DNA of 64,000 nucleotides from Antrihabitans auranticaus (GCF_016481275.1 NZ_JAEMNW010000006.1:1-64000); one strand, 5' to 3'. Positions 1 to 9,863 are shown, counted from the stretch's first letter. Notes: a model not told the origin generated them from the letters alone. Numbers and translations: made by a program.

Positions 1-223
1 CTATCCGACACGCCGACAGCAACACCCGCCGTCGACGTCGGCACGCCGTCGCCGACCAACGACCAGTACCGATCGACAACCGACCGCAACCGTGAAAGAT
101 GCACGCAACACTCCTGAGAAATTCCAGTGTTGCAATCACTCCCTGAACCCAAGTCGGTGCGACTCCCGAGTCGGAGTGCGACGGAAACCTCTGCCATGGA
201 ACGCGCTTGCGATGGGACCGGCC
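1..223. other. Window edge, no gene that I can support
   Basis: One + strand frame is open from base 1 to a TGA at 115-117 and would encode a Ser/Thr/Pro-rich tail. It could be the disordered C-terminus of a gene starting before the window, but it is too short and too low in complexity to judge. The rest shows no start, RNA gene or repeat. Confidence 0.15.
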
Positions 224-2599
224 TCAGATCATGTCGCGCGAGGTCATCCAGCGCAGCGTCGGCCACCCGATGAAGACCGGCAACCAGCACGTCAGCACGC
301 GATACATGAGGACGGACGGCACCGCGATACTTGCCGGCAGCCCGAACGCGGCGAGACCGCCGATCAGTGCGGCCTCGACAGCGCCGACACCGCCGGGTGT
401 AGGTGCAGCAGACGCGAGCGTGCCGCCGATCATCGTGACCACCGTTACGGTGATGAACGACGCGCCTCCACCGAACGACTCGATGCTGGCCCACAATGCC
501 AGTGCCGCACCGAGAGTCGTCGCAATGCAGCCGAGGAAGATCAGCGAGAAACGTTTCGGGTCGCGGATCAGTTCGCCGAGTTCCCCGAACACCTCCGTGA
601 CCTGAGGCCGGATGGCGTTGTTCAGCCAGCGCCGCAAGATCGGTACGAACATGAACGTGCCGATCAGGCCGAGTGCGACGCCCGCGATGAGGTACAGCAC
701 GGTTGCGCTCGGGACGAAATGCGACAGGTCGGTCGTCGTTCCCGCGGCGACGCTGAAGAAGATGAGCAGGCTCACGTGGGTGATGACCTGAACCGACTGT
801 TGCAGGGCCACTGCGGCGGTCGCGCGAACAGTGCCGAGGCCGCCCTTTTGCAGGAATCGCACACTCAGCGCAAGCCCGCCGACGCCGGCGGGTGTCGTCG
901 TCGCGGCAAATGTGTTGGCCACCTGCATGATTGCCAGGTTGTAAAACTTGACCAACCCAGATGCGCACGCCCACAACGACACTGCCGCACCGACATACTT
1001 CAGCACCGAGACGCCGAGACCGAGTAGCGCCCACCACCAGTTCGCCGTGAGAACCTCGGTGAAGAACGTCGGCACAGCGCTGATGAACGGATACGCGACG
1101 TAGACGAGCCCGATCAGCAGGACCAGCTGAACGATCTGGTTCCGGCTGAAGCGTGTGACCTGTTCGGGCTGAATCTCTTTGGTGTCCGTCTGCTTGCGGA
1201 CCTCTTCGCGCGCCGCCTTCATGACGCTGTTTCCGTTGGGAATCGACTTGCGAACCTGCAACGGCATCGCAGACCGCGTCAGTCGTCGGGACGCCGTCAG
1301 CACTGCGTCCTTGCCGAGGACGTCGATCGCAGTTCGAACCGCGTGCTCTTCGCCGAACATCGCAGACGTGGTCACCAGCAGCTGCGCTATATCTGACTGG
1401 AATTGCGAATCTGAGGCGCCGAATTCGGCGAAGGTGAATTCGCCGAACAGCGCTATGCCGTCGTCGATCCGGATTTCGTTGCGGCGTAAGCCGCCGTGCG
1501 AGATGCGATTTGCGTGCAGCTTCCGCAACGACGACCAGACGCTGAACGCGAATGCGGGATCAGGATTCGGGTCGATCGGAGCACCGCGAGGTGTGCTGTG
1601 CGCGTACATCTCCCAGCCGCGATCGAGGGTCGACAGGGCAAGCGTCTTCGTGCTCGCGAGCCCGATGTCGTCGATCGCGATCGCCATGAGCGCGCGGTGT
1701 TCCACAGCTCGCCGCATCGACGCATGCAGTGGCGCTAGCTCGCTGCGGCGATGCCAGAACCACCGCCAGAACTGGCGGAGCGCGCCACCGCTGCGCTGAT
1801 TCTGACCGTAGAGCTCGACGATGACTTCGGTATTCGGTTCGTCGCATTTCGCCGCCAGTAACAGCGGTCCGGGGCCAGCGGGTCGCAGGACGCGAATTCC
1901 CGTCACCGTGTATCCGAGTTTTGCGAGGACGCGAACGGCGCGGTCGAGAGGCACCTCGAGTGCCGGTGTGCCCACGAGCAAGACGAGCAGAGTGCCGATG
2001 AGCCAGCCGACCGACAGTCCGAGCACGGTACGCGCGGGAATCACTTTGCTGACTACGAGGTGAATCGGGACGAAAGCGAGCAGCAATATCCACCAGGTGC
2101 GTCGCCACCGCAGCGGCAACCATGGGCCGGACACTGTCAGGACCGCAGCGAGAATCGCAATCCAACGGGAATCGTCGAGAAACTGTGAGATGAACGAATC
2201 GAGCCGATCATGGACTTCGATATGCCATTCCGGCGTCAGTTGCCCAGTGACGATGATCGAGAGAGTAAGTCCCGAAATAAGCGCGGCCACGGCAAACCCC
2301 GCGAGCAGCTTCCACTGCCGGCTGAAAATCAACCCGATGAGAACGAAAAACGGCAATGCGAGTATCAGAATTCCGTATACGAGATAAACAAGCTTCGCTT
2401 GGTCGGGACTGAGCACACCGACGATGTCGGATACCGACCGTTCCAGCGAATGCCATTGATTTCGCGTGATCAGCGACCCGGCCATGACGATGCCGACGAA
2501 CGCCGTCGCAAGCGCAACTCGGACTATGTCGTTGGTGCGACGGATGAGCGGTTGCAGCAGGCTACCGACAACCGGAATCTCCCGCCCATCAACGCGCAT
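224..2599 (-). CDS. Flippase-like (LPG_synthase_TM/YbhN type) membrane protein with internal degenerate kinase domain
   Basis: A 791-residue integral membrane protein. Residues 25-210 hold several hydrophobic segments. Residues 230-440 are soluble and read like a protein-kinase/APH fold. From about residue 485 to the end lies the multi-helix domain of the lysylphosphatidylglycerol-synthase TM/YbhN family, with the usual TPGGVGAVEAAL motif near the C-terminus. In the kinase-like part the catalytic loop is HGGLRRNEI (368-376), so the catalytic Asp of HGDL is Gly, and the metal-binding DFG region reads FGEF/AEFG. I infer a pseudokinase fused to a lipid or polyprenol-linked transport domain. The substrate is unknown; family members move lipids or act beside lipid glycosyltransferases. 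ATG start, transcribed away from the GH15 gene. Confidence 0.75.
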   Translation of the reverse strand: MRVDGREIPVVGSLLQPLIRRTNDIVRVALATAFVGIVMAGSLITRNQWHSLERSVSDIVGVLSPDQAKLVYLVYGILILALPFFVLIGLIFSRQWKLLAGFAVAALISGLTLSIIVTGQLTPEWHIEVHDRLDSFISQFLDDSRWIAILAAVLTVSGPWLPLRWRRTWWILLLAFVPIHLVVSKVIPARTVLGLSVGWLIGTLLVLLVGTPALEVPLDRAVRVLAKLGYTVTGIRVLRPAGPGPLLLAAKCDEPNTEVIVELYGQNQRSGGALRQFWRWFWHRRSELAPLHASMRRAVEHRALMAIAIDDIGLASTKTLALSTLDRGWEMYAHSTPRGAPIDPNPDPAFAFSVWSSLRKLHANRISHGGLRRNEIRIDDGIALFGEFTFAEFGASDSQFQSDIAQLLVTTSAMFGEEHAVRTAIDVLGKDAVLTASRRLTRSAMPLQVRKSIPNGNSVMKAAREEVRKQTDTKEIQPEQVTRFSRNQIVQLVLLIGLVYVAYPFISAVPTFFTEVLTANWWWALLGLGVSVLKYVGAAVSLWACASGLVKFYNLAIMQVANTFAATTTPAGVGGLALSVRFLQKGGLGTVRATAAVALQQSVQVITHVSLLIFFSVAAGTTTDLSHFVPSATVLYLIAGVALGLIGTFMFVPILRRWLNNAIRPQVTEVFGELGELIRDPKRFSLIFLGCIATTLGAALALWASIESFGGGASFITVTVVTMIGGTLASAAPTPGGVGAVEAALIGGLAAFGLPASIAVPSVLMYRVLTCWLPVFIGWPTLRWMTSRDMI

Positions 2600-2824
2600 C
2601 TTCGCAACAGTCTTTCGATCGAGTGAACTGACCCTCCCGTGCAGCTTCAGTCAACTTATTCCACCGTGTGCACAACGGATGCGATTGGGGCGCGAGTCGA
2701 CGGCGAAAGAACTCATTTCCCGCCGTACGCGTATTGGCGGCGAATGTGGGGAAACCACTTGTCGAAAGGGGCCGTGAGTCGGGACCGACCTGATCGTGGG
2801 CATGCCCCGTCGAGAGGATTCGCG

Positions 2825-4606
2825 ATGGTGGACCAAGTTCCCAAACGTGTGCTGCACCCACACGTGCTGCGCGACTACGCCCTGTTGGCCGACGGTGAGC
2901 GCGGCGCGCTCGTCGGTCCAACCGGAAACATTTCCTGGATGTGCGTGCCACGATGGCATTCGGAGGCCGTGTTCTCGACGCTGATCGGTGGCACCGGTAT
3001 GTACGTGGTCAAACCTACGGCGAGCCGGTTCGTCTGGGGCGGCTGGTACGAAGATCGCTCGCTGATCTGGCACAACCGCTGGGTTACCGAAGACTCGTCG
3101 ATCATCGAATGCCGTGAGGCTCTTGCCTTTCCAGGTGACCCCGATAGAGCGGTTCTGCTGCGCAGAGTGCTTCCGCTGCACGGCGCCGGTCGCGTCGACG
3201 TAGAACTCGACGTCCGCGCCGGTTTCGGTCGCTTCAGCATGACCAGGCTCAAGAAGAAGGACGGCATCTGGACGATGCGTTCCGGGGATCTGCGGCTGCG
3301 CCTTTCAGGTGCCGACAACGCAGATATCGATTCCGACGGCGTGCTCCACGCCGTCATCGATGTGCGGGAAAACGACCATCACGATCTCGTACTGGAGCTG
3401 TCGGACAAAACGCTTCCGCGGGAGCCGGTGTCAGCGGTGGCGGCGTGGGAGGCGACGGAACACTCGTGGAAGAAGGAGGTGCCGCTGATCAACGGGACGC
3501 TCGCGGATCGCGACTCGCAGCACTCCTATGCGGTGATGCGGGGCTTGACGAGCAGTAACGGGGGCATGGTCGCTGCGCCGACGATGTCGTTGCCCGAGCG
3601 TGCCCGGCGAGATCGAAATTACGATTACCGGTACTCGTGGATTCGCGACCAGTGTTATGCCGGTCTGGCAGCGGGGACGGCGGAAGCCACTCCCCTTCTC
3701 GACGAGGCGATCCGATTTGTTTCCGAGAGGGTACTGACGGACGGGCCTGACCTGCGGCCCGCGTACACCACGGATGGTTCGGCCGTGCCCAGCGAACGTC
3801 GTCTCGACCTACCGGGGTATCCGGGTGGCCGGCCCAAGACCGGCAACTGGGTGAACAACCAATTCCAGCTCGACACTTTCGGCGACGCGCTGTTGCTGTT
3901 TGCCGCGGGCGCGCGACTGGACCGCCTTGACACCGTGCACTGGCACGCGGTCGAGGCAACGGTGTCTGCGATCGAAAAGCGTTGGCAAGAAAAGGATGCC
4001 GGAATCTGGGAGATTCAGAACGACCGCTGGGCGCACTCCCGACTCAACTGTGCGGCCGGCCTGCGCGCGGTCGGTGCCGTTGCGCCCGCGCCGCAAGCTG
4101 CGGTGTGGAACAGCATGGCCGATCGGATCGTTGCCGAGACGTCAGCGGACTGTCTGCATCCGACCGGGCGGTGGCAGCGCGCGCCGGGGGATCCGCGCGT
4201 CGACGCGGCGTTGCTGATTCCGCTGGTTCGCGGTGCGGTCGCGGCGGACGATCCGCGCACGCGGGCCACGCTCGACGCGGTCCGCGCCGAACTCTGTGCC
4301 GACGGCTACGTCTACCGGTTTCGGCAAGATCCGCGTCCGCTCTCGGATGCCGAAGGCGCGTTTCTGCTCTGCGGTTACGTCATGGCTTGGGCAACCCATC
4401 AGCAGGGTAACGACGTCGAAGCCCTGCGCCTGTTCGAGCGGAATCGGGCGGCCTGTGGACCGCCGGGATTGTTCACCGAGGAATACGACGTCGACCAACG
4501 GCAGATGCGGGGCAATCTGCCGCAGGCGTTCGTCCACGCGGTGATGCTCGAATCGGCGCATCGACTCGCCGAACTCGATCCGATGGACAAGGAAACTGCG
4601 TCCTGA
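2825..4606 (+). CDS. Glycoside hydrolase family 15 (glucoamylase/trehalase-like)
   Basis: A 593-residue cytosolic enzyme with the N-terminal beta-sandwich (TREH-N/DUF5911 type, first ~220 residues) followed by an (alpha/alpha)6 catalytic domain. The GH15 signature RNYDYRYSWIRD is clear. Likely catalytic acid E396 lies in GIWE and the base near E552-E553 in FTEEYD, followed by the conserved GNLPQAF. The family hydrolyses alpha-glucosidic bonds of trehalose, maltodextrin or glucosylated metabolites; mycobacterial relatives act as trehalases, but sequence alone does not fix the substrate. The frame is open upstream to 2639, yet I chose ATG 2825 because GAGAGGA at 2812-2818 is a good ribosome binding site and family similarity starts at LRDYALL. 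Confidence 0.85.
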   Translation: MVDQVPKRVLHPHVLRDYALLADGERGALVGPTGNISWMCVPRWHSEAVFSTLIGGTGMYVVKPTASRFVWGGWYEDRSLIWHNRWVTEDSSIIECREALAFPGDPDRAVLLRRVLPLHGAGRVDVELDVRAGFGRFSMTRLKKKDGIWTMRSGDLRLRLSGADNADIDSDGVLHAVIDVRENDHHDLVLELSDKTLPREPVSAVAAWEATEHSWKKEVPLINGTLADRDSQHSYAVMRGLTSSNGGMVAAPTMSLPERARRDRNYDYRYSWIRDQCYAGLAAGTAEATPLLDEAIRFVSERVLTDGPDLRPAYTTDGSAVPSERRLDLPGYPGGRPKTGNWVNNQFQLDTFGDALLLFAAGARLDRLDTVHWHAVEATVSAIEKRWQEKDAGIWEIQNDRWAHSRLNCAAGLRAVGAVAPAPQAAVWNSMADRIVAETSADCLHPTGRWQRAPGDPRVDAALLIPLVRGAVAADDPRTRATLDAVRAELCADGYVYRFRQDPRPLSDAEGAFLLCGYVMAWATHQQGNDVEALRLFERNRAACGPPGLFTEEYDVDQRQMRGNLPQAFVHAVMLESAHRLAELDPMDKETAS

Positions 4607-4619
4607 CGGGTGGTGCTTT

Positions 4620-4883
4620 TCAGGCGCGGTTGGTGATCCGTGCCCAGTGCGGGCGCAGCCGCTTCTTGACGGTGAAAGGAATCCATCGCCTGAGCACGTG
4701 CATCCGCTGGCGTAGCTCCGGTGACGGTCGCGGCCCGAATTCGTATGCCAGCAACCAAAACCACACGATCACCAAGATCGGGATCACGATGTACCAGTAG
4801 TGGAAAACGAAGTTGGAGATGCGAAACAGTTCGGTGATGCCCGCGAGAATCACCAAGACCGCAACGCCGACAAGACCAACCAT
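4620..4883 (-). CDS. Small two-helix membrane protein, unknown function
   Basis: An 87-residue protein with two hydrophobic segments (about 1-18 and 27-48), then a basic cytosolic tail rich in Arg and Lys. I do not recognise the family. It is convergent with the GH15 gene (13 bp between stops) and lies downstream of the tandem repeat region in the same direction as the transporter gene beyond it. Confidence 0.55.
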   Translation of the reverse strand: MVGLVGVAVLVILAGITELFRISNFVFHYWYIVIPILVIVWFWLLAYEFGPRPSPELRQRMHVLRRWIPFTVKKRLRPHWARITNRA

Positions 4884-4994
4884 TGGGACCGGGCCCTCCC
4901 CTTCATCCTGGTGACCGAACGGACTCCAAGGCTACGGACCCGCTGGTCGGATGTGTTCGGTTCCACGGGAAACAATTGGTGGAGCGGGAGGCTT

Positions 4995-5252
4995 TGCCGA
5001 CCAGGTGGTTGTGGGGGTGTCGGGCGAGTGGGCGTCTCGGGGGCTGCCTGTTCGGCGGGTGGGGGTGTGCGGGTTGCCGACCAGGCGGTTGTGGGGGTAT
5101 CCGCCGGGTGGGGGTCGCGGGATCAGCCTGCTCGGCGGGCCGGGACGTGCGGCTTTGCCGACCAGGCGGTTGTGGGGATATCGGCCAAGTGGGTGTCGCG
5201 AAATCAGCCTGCTCGGCGGGCCGGGGTGTGCGGGCTTTGCCGACCAGGCGGT
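4995..5252. repeat. Intergenic tandem repeat, 80/81/82-bp units
   Basis: Three full units start at 4995, 5075 and 5156, and a truncated fourth starts at 5238. Each begins TGCCGACCAGG followed by (C/T)GGTTGTGGGG. Units 2 and 3 carry the near-perfect hairpin GCCTGC-TCG-GCGGGC (5126-5140 and 5207-5221); unit 1 has a wobble-paired version at 5046-5060. Units also hold a longer GCCGA...TCGGC-type inverted repeat. Unit lengths are not all multiples of three, so no single frame is kept and I do not read it as coding. It fills most of the 386-bp gap 4884-5269 and looks like a MIRU/VNTR-type element. Confidence 0.8.
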
Positions 5253-5269
5253 CGCTCGGCACCCGCCGA

Positions 5270-6639
5270 CTACCCCTGCGCCACCAGTTGCTTCTGTTCT
5301 TCGATGGCTTCCGGGGTGCCCGGAACCTCGGTGCCGCGTAGAGACATGCCCTTCGTCTCGATGAGGAAGTACGCCGAGACAATGCCGATCAGGCATGCGC
5401 CGAGCATGTAGAACGCGGGGATGAGATTGTTCCCGGTTGCGCCGATGAGGGATTCGTTGATCGCCGATGCGGTTCCGCCGAACAGCGAGGTCGCGACGTT
5501 GTAGCCGATGGCGACGCCCGCGAAGCGGACGATCGTGGGGAACATCGCCGGGAAGGTTGCCGAAATAGTCGCGAGCTGCGGCGCGTAAAGCAGGCCAAGC
5601 ACCGCGAAACCGATGATCGCTCCGGCGAGGTTGGTGCCGATCAGCATGTACATCGGGATGACGGCAACCACCAGTGCGGCGCACGAGAACAACCACATCG
5701 GACGTCTGCCGATTCGGTCGGACAGTCGGCCGAAGAACGGGAGGGTCACGAGCATCGCTATCTGACCGAACAGCGGGACCAGCAATGCGTCGGACTCCTC
5801 CATGTCCAGTGTGGTCTGCAGGTAGGTCGGCATGTAACTCAGCAGCGTGTAATTGACGACGTTGAGCGCGATGACAAGGCCGAAAAGGATGAGTACGCAA
5901 CGCAGATACTTCGTCAGCAGGTCTTTGAAGACTCCGGTGACTTCGTCTTCTGTCGCTTGCTTTTCTTCGAGTTCACGGAAGATGGGCGTGTCTTCCATGC
6001 GGTTTCGCAGGTACATACCGATCAGGCCGAGTGGCGCGGCGACATAGAACGGCAGGCGCCAGCCCCAGGTTTCCATTGCGTGCTCGTCGAGGACGTTCAC
6101 GAGCAGCAACGCGATCGAGTTGCCGAGTACGAAGCCCGACAAGGTTCCGACTTCGAGGAAGCTGCCGTAGAAGCCGCGCTTGTTGTCGGGCGCGTATTCC
6201 GCCATGAACGTCGCTGCGCCGCCGTATTCGCCGCCGGCGGAGAAGCCTTGGACGATTCGTGAGGCGTACAGGAGGATCGGCGCCCAGATCCCGATCGATT
6301 CGTAGCTCGGGATCAAACCGATGAACAGAGTCGACGACGCCATCAGGATGATCGTCATCGCGAGAACGCGTTTACGGCCGATCCTGTCGCCGAGCGGACC
6401 CCAGAAGAGGCCGCCGATGGGACGGATCAGGAACGAGAGCGCGAAGCCGACCAGCGTGTACAGGACGCCGTTGCTGTCTTCGGGGAATAGTGATGCTGCG
6501 ATGTGCGTCGTCAATATGCGTAAACGCCGTAGTCGAACCATTCGACTGCATTCCCGATTGCCGACGCACCGATTGCTCTGCGGAGAACGCTGGGCGGCAC
6601 GTCGTTTGGACTGTGGGTCTTGCTCGTTGGCTGCGACAC
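5270..6639 (-). pseudogene. MFS transporter, metabolite:H+ symporter (MHS/ProP-KgtP type), frameshifted
   Basis: The gene starts at GTG 6639, with AGGAG eight bases upstream. The first 42 codons give a typical MHS N-terminus (AIGASAIGNAVEWFDYGVYAY) and then hit TGA at 6511-6513. The next frame continues exactly with LTTHIAASLFPED and the remaining helices, including the signature DRIGRKRVL and the central RxxE-type loop. One base is missing near 6511-6516: an extra T in the run before TGACG would restore an uninterrupted protein of about 456 residues. Intact members import organic acids, betaine, proline or aromatic acids with protons. This copy is either dead or carries an assembly error. 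It lies beside a GAF regulator transcribed in the same direction. Confidence 0.85.
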
Positions 6640-6739
6640 GGAATTCTCCTGTCTTCGGCATTAGGAGCGAAGGTCCGTTTCCGCGCAGGAGACAACGCCA
6701 TCGCTACAGCGAAGCAGGCGTACCCACCCGTTCGAGCTT

Positions 6740-7930
6740 TTAAACGCGACCCGTGATCTGCAGTTCCACAGAATCGGAAAGTCGGTACGGCTTCGTCTCG
6801 ACCACCGCTCCGAGGACCCGGCGCAATCGCGACACCTCGGCGCGAACGGTGACGATATGTTCGGCATCGCCGTACACGGCGTTGCTCAGTTCGGCCGCGG
6901 TCAATCCGGTTCTGCCGTGCCTGTGCAAGAGTTGCAGGATCTCCGAATGCCGCGACGTCAGCGCGCTGCGCCAATCGTTGTCGGCGCCTGACACTTCGAT
7001 CGTTGGCGGACCGGACAGATCCAACGTCATTCGCAACCGGGTGTCCTTGCCCGCGGGGCGCACAAGCCACCCGTCGCCGATCTGTTCTGGGATGCACAGT
7101 CCGAGACGCGGTACGGTCAGCGTCTTCGCGTTGCGCGGGACTGCAATTCGGTCGGTCGATATCCCGGATGCGTGTGCGACCCAGCCGTTGTCGTCGACGA
7201 GCAGCACGGGACCGGAGGTTGACGCGAGCAGCGGTGCGGCGACTGTTCGCAACCGCTCCAAGCGTTGCTCGTGGCGCCGCCACAACTGCGATTCTGCAAG
7301 GCGCACACCAGTTTCCACGAGCGCGGTGATGGTCGGGTGCAGCGTAAGTGCCGGACCGCTGACGTCGACGATTCCGAGGAGGTCACCCGTGCGAGGATCG
7401 TGGATCGGTGATGCGGTGCAGTACCAGGGATGCTGTGCCTGTTCGAAGTGCTCGGCTGAAAAGAGTTGCACTGGAGCCGCTTCCGCAAGTGCTGTGCCGA
7501 TAGCGTTTGTGCCGACACGAGATTCGGTCCACTCGGCACCTTCGGTGAAGCCCAGCCCGTCCGCGTGATGCCGGACCCGCGCCGACCCGTCGCGCCACAG
7601 AATTATGCCGTCGCTGTCGGTGACGACCAAGAGGAGTGCGGACGCGTCGGCGACCGCCGTGATGACCTGCCGTAAATCCTCGATGACGCCCTGCAGCGGT
7701 GAAGCGCGCCGCCGCCGCTCGACCTCCTCGAGCGGCAGTGGATCGCGCAGGTTCGACGCGTCTGGATCGAGCCCAGCCCGCAGCACGCGGGTCCAGGAAC
7801 GAGCGACGACGTCGCGCGGCGCGAGCTGCGAACGGCCCCCACCGATGACTGCATCGTGCATGCGGAGCAGGTCGCGCGCGTAGCGGGGCAGATCGGTGCC
7901 CGGCCGAATCGCGCTGAATCCACTCACCAC
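6740..7930 (-). CDS. GAF-domain transcriptional regulator
   Basis: A 396-residue regulator of the actinobacterial kind related to acetoin/glycerol-type activators but lacking the AAA+ domain. Residues ~80-210 form a GAF sensor (motifs ESRVGTNAIGTAL and HPWYCTASPIHDP), and the last ~80 residues form a winged-helix DNA-binding domain (LTAAELSNAVYGD, then the AEVSRLRRVLG recognition region). It is divergent from the flavin monooxygenase at 8034 with about 100 bp between starts, so that gene is its likely target; the ligand is unknown. Confidence 0.75.
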   Translation of the reverse strand: MVSGFSAIRPGTDLPRYARDLLRMHDAVIGGGRSQLAPRDVVARSWTRVLRAGLDPDASNLRDPLPLEEVERRRRASPLQGVIEDLRQVITAVADASALLLVVTDSDGIILWRDGSARVRHHADGLGFTEGAEWTESRVGTNAIGTALAEAAPVQLFSAEHFEQAQHPWYCTASPIHDPRTGDLLGIVDVSGPALTLHPTITALVETGVRLAESQLWRRHEQRLERLRTVAAPLLASTSGPVLLVDDNGWVAHASGISTDRIAVPRNAKTLTVPRLGLCIPEQIGDGWLVRPAGKDTRLRMTLDLSGPPTIEVSGADNDWRSALTSRHSEILQLLHRHGRTGLTAAELSNAVYGDAEHIVTVRAEVSRLRRVLGAVVETKPYRLSDSVELQITGRV

Positions 7931-8033
7931 ACGAGGGTGCGCCTCCGTGCAATCCGTTGCAACCCTGTCGTGTCCTGGCGCGTCGGGTGTGTGCTCTGTG
8001 TCACACGGGTTACGGAGACGACAAGGAGTTGCG
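7931..8033. promoter_or_regulatory. Divergent promoter region, GAF regulator / monooxygenase
   Basis: Between the two starts the sequence holds GTGTG (7988-7992 region) and CACAC separated by eight bases, a possible operator. AAGGAG at 8022-8027 is the ribosome binding site of the monooxygenase. No strong -35/-10 pair is evident. Confidence 0.35.
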
Positions 8034-9860
8034 ATGACGCAGACGATCGAGCCGGTTTCGACGAACGGACAGGTTCACGCGCCGGCAGTGCGGGTAGCCA
8101 GGTGGCTGGCGGAATTCGAGGCAGCTCTCGCGGCGCGTGACGTCGACAAGGCGGCGAGCATGTTCGCAACGGACAGCTTCTGGCGCGATCTCACGGCATT
8201 CACCTGGAACATCAAGACTGTCGAAGGGCCTGCGGGTGTGGCGGACATGTTGCGGGCCCAGCTCGAACAGGCTGCACCGTCCGGCTTCCGGGCGTCCGAG
8301 GAACCGACGGAGGCCGACGGCGTGACGTCGGCGTGGATCGAGTTCGAGACGGCGGTCGGCCGCGGAACAGGGCATCTCAGGCTCAAGGACGAAGGCGCCT
8401 GGACGCTGCTCACCGCGATGCAGGAACTGAAGGGGCACGAGGAAGGCAAGGGGCGGCGGCGGCCGCGCGGCGTCAAGCACGGCGCCGACAAGAATCGCGT
8501 CACGTGGTCCGAGCAGCGGGCCAACGAAGAAGCCGAACTCGGGTACACCCGGCAGCCGTTCGTCGTGATCGTCGGCGGTGGGCAGGGCGGAATCGCCCTC
8601 GGCGCCCGGATGCGGCAGCTCGGAATTCCGGCGCTGGTCCTCGACAGGCACGATCGACCGGGTGACCAGTGGCGCGGCCGGTACAAATCGCTCTGCCTGC
8701 ACGATCCGGTCTGGTATGACCACCTGCCCTACATGCAGTTCCCCGAGAACTGGCCCGTGTTCGCCCCGAAGGACAAGATCGGCGACTGGCTGGAGATGTA
8801 CACGAAGGTCATGGAGGTTCCGTACTGGAGCAAGACGACCTGCAAGTCGGCGACCTACGACGAAGCCGCCAAGGAGTGGTCGGTCGTCGTCGACCGCGCC
8901 GGCGAGGAACTGACGCTGCGCCCGAAGCAACTCGTGCTTGCTACCGGAATGTCGGGTAAGCCGAATGTGCCGTCGTTTCCCGGCATGGACAAATTCCGGG
9001 GCGACCAGCATCACTCGAGCCACCACCCCGGACCGGACCGCTACGCCGGCAAGAAGGCCGTCGTCATCGGTGCGAACAACTCTGCGCACGACATCTGTGG
9101 CGCGTTGTGGGAGGTCGGCGCCGACGTGACAATGGTGCAGCGGTCGTCGACGCACATCGTGAAGTCGGATTCTTTGATGGACCTCGGGCTGGGGGACCTG
9201 TACTCCGAGCGTGCGCTCGCAGCAGGAATGACGACGCAAAAGGCAGATCTGACGTTCGCGTCGCTTCCGTACCGGATCATGCACGAGTTCCAGATTCCGG
9301 TGTATCAGGCAATCAAGGAACGCGACGCCGACTTCTACGACCGTCTGGAAAAGGCCGGCTTCCAGCATGATTGGGGTGACGACGGTTCGGGTCTCTTCAT
9401 GAAGTACCTGCGGCGCGGGTCCGGCTACTACATCGACGTCGGCGCCGCGGAGCTCGTCGCCAACGGTGACATCAAGCTTGCGCACGGCCAGGTTCGCGAA
9501 CTTACCGAGAACAGCGTGATCCTCGACGACGGAACGGAACTCGAAGCCGACCTCGTCGTCTACGCGACCGGATACGGCTCCATGAACGGCTGGGCCGCGG
9601 ACCTGATGGGCCAGGAAATTGCGGACAAGGTCGGCAAGTGCTGGGGCCTGGGCTCCGACACCACCAAGGATCCCGGACCATGGGAGGGCGAGCAGCGCAA
9701 CATGTGGAAGCCGACCCAGCAGGAAGGCCTGTGGTTCCACGGCGGCAATCTGCACCAGTCCCGGCACTATTCGCTGTATCTCGCACTGCAACTCAAGGCG
9801 CGGTACGAGGGCATCCCGACGCCGGTCTACGGACTGCAGGAAGTGCACCACACGGCTTAG
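8034..9860 (+). CDS. Flavin-containing monooxygenase with N-terminal NTF2-like domain
   Basis: A 608-residue enzyme. Residues ~15-140 look like an NTF2/SnoaL-like domain, followed by an FMO/YUCCA-like oxygenase. The FAD-binding GGGQGG is at ~181-186 and the NADPH-binding motif is GANNSA at ~346-351, where most family members have GxGxSA. The C-terminal ATGYGS motif is present. Such enzymes use NADPH and O2 to oxygenate ketones, amines or sulfur compounds; the substrate cannot be read from sequence. The open frame extends to 7896, but ATG 8034 has AAGGAG 7 bp upstream. The divergent GAF regulator probably controls it. Confidence 0.85.
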   Translation: MTQTIEPVSTNGQVHAPAVRVARWLAEFEAALAARDVDKAASMFATDSFWRDLTAFTWNIKTVEGPAGVADMLRAQLEQAAPSGFRASEEPTEADGVTSAWIEFETAVGRGTGHLRLKDEGAWTLLTAMQELKGHEEGKGRRRPRGVKHGADKNRVTWSEQRANEEAELGYTRQPFVVIVGGGQGGIALGARMRQLGIPALVLDRHDRPGDQWRGRYKSLCLHDPVWYDHLPYMQFPENWPVFAPKDKIGDWLEMYTKVMEVPYWSKTTCKSATYDEAAKEWSVVVDRAGEELTLRPKQLVLATGMSGKPNVPSFPGMDKFRGDQHHSSHHPGPDRYAGKKAVVIGANNSAHDICGALWEVGADVTMVQRSSTHIVKSDSLMDLGLGDLYSERALAAGMTTQKADLTFASLPYRIMHEFQIPVYQAIKERDADFYDRLEKAGFQHDWGDDGSGLFMKYLRRGSGYYIDVGAAELVANGDIKLAHGQVRELTENSVILDDGTELEADLVVYATGYGSMNGWAADLMGQEIADKVGKCWGLGSDTTKDPGPWEGEQRNMWKPTQQEGLWFHGGNLHQSRHYSLYLALQLKARYEGIPTPVYGLQEVHHTA

Positions 9861-9863
9861 ACG

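Noticed and set aside
4800-5411. Open frames across the 80-82-bp repeat as a repeat protein
   Set aside because: Unit lengths of 80, 81 and 82 bp change frame between copies, so the peptide repeat is not kept; the nucleotide hairpin is.
8010-9851. 613-codon open frame antisense to the flavin monooxygenase
   Set aside because: High-GC shadow of a clear FMO; protein is Arg/His-rich with no family resemblance.
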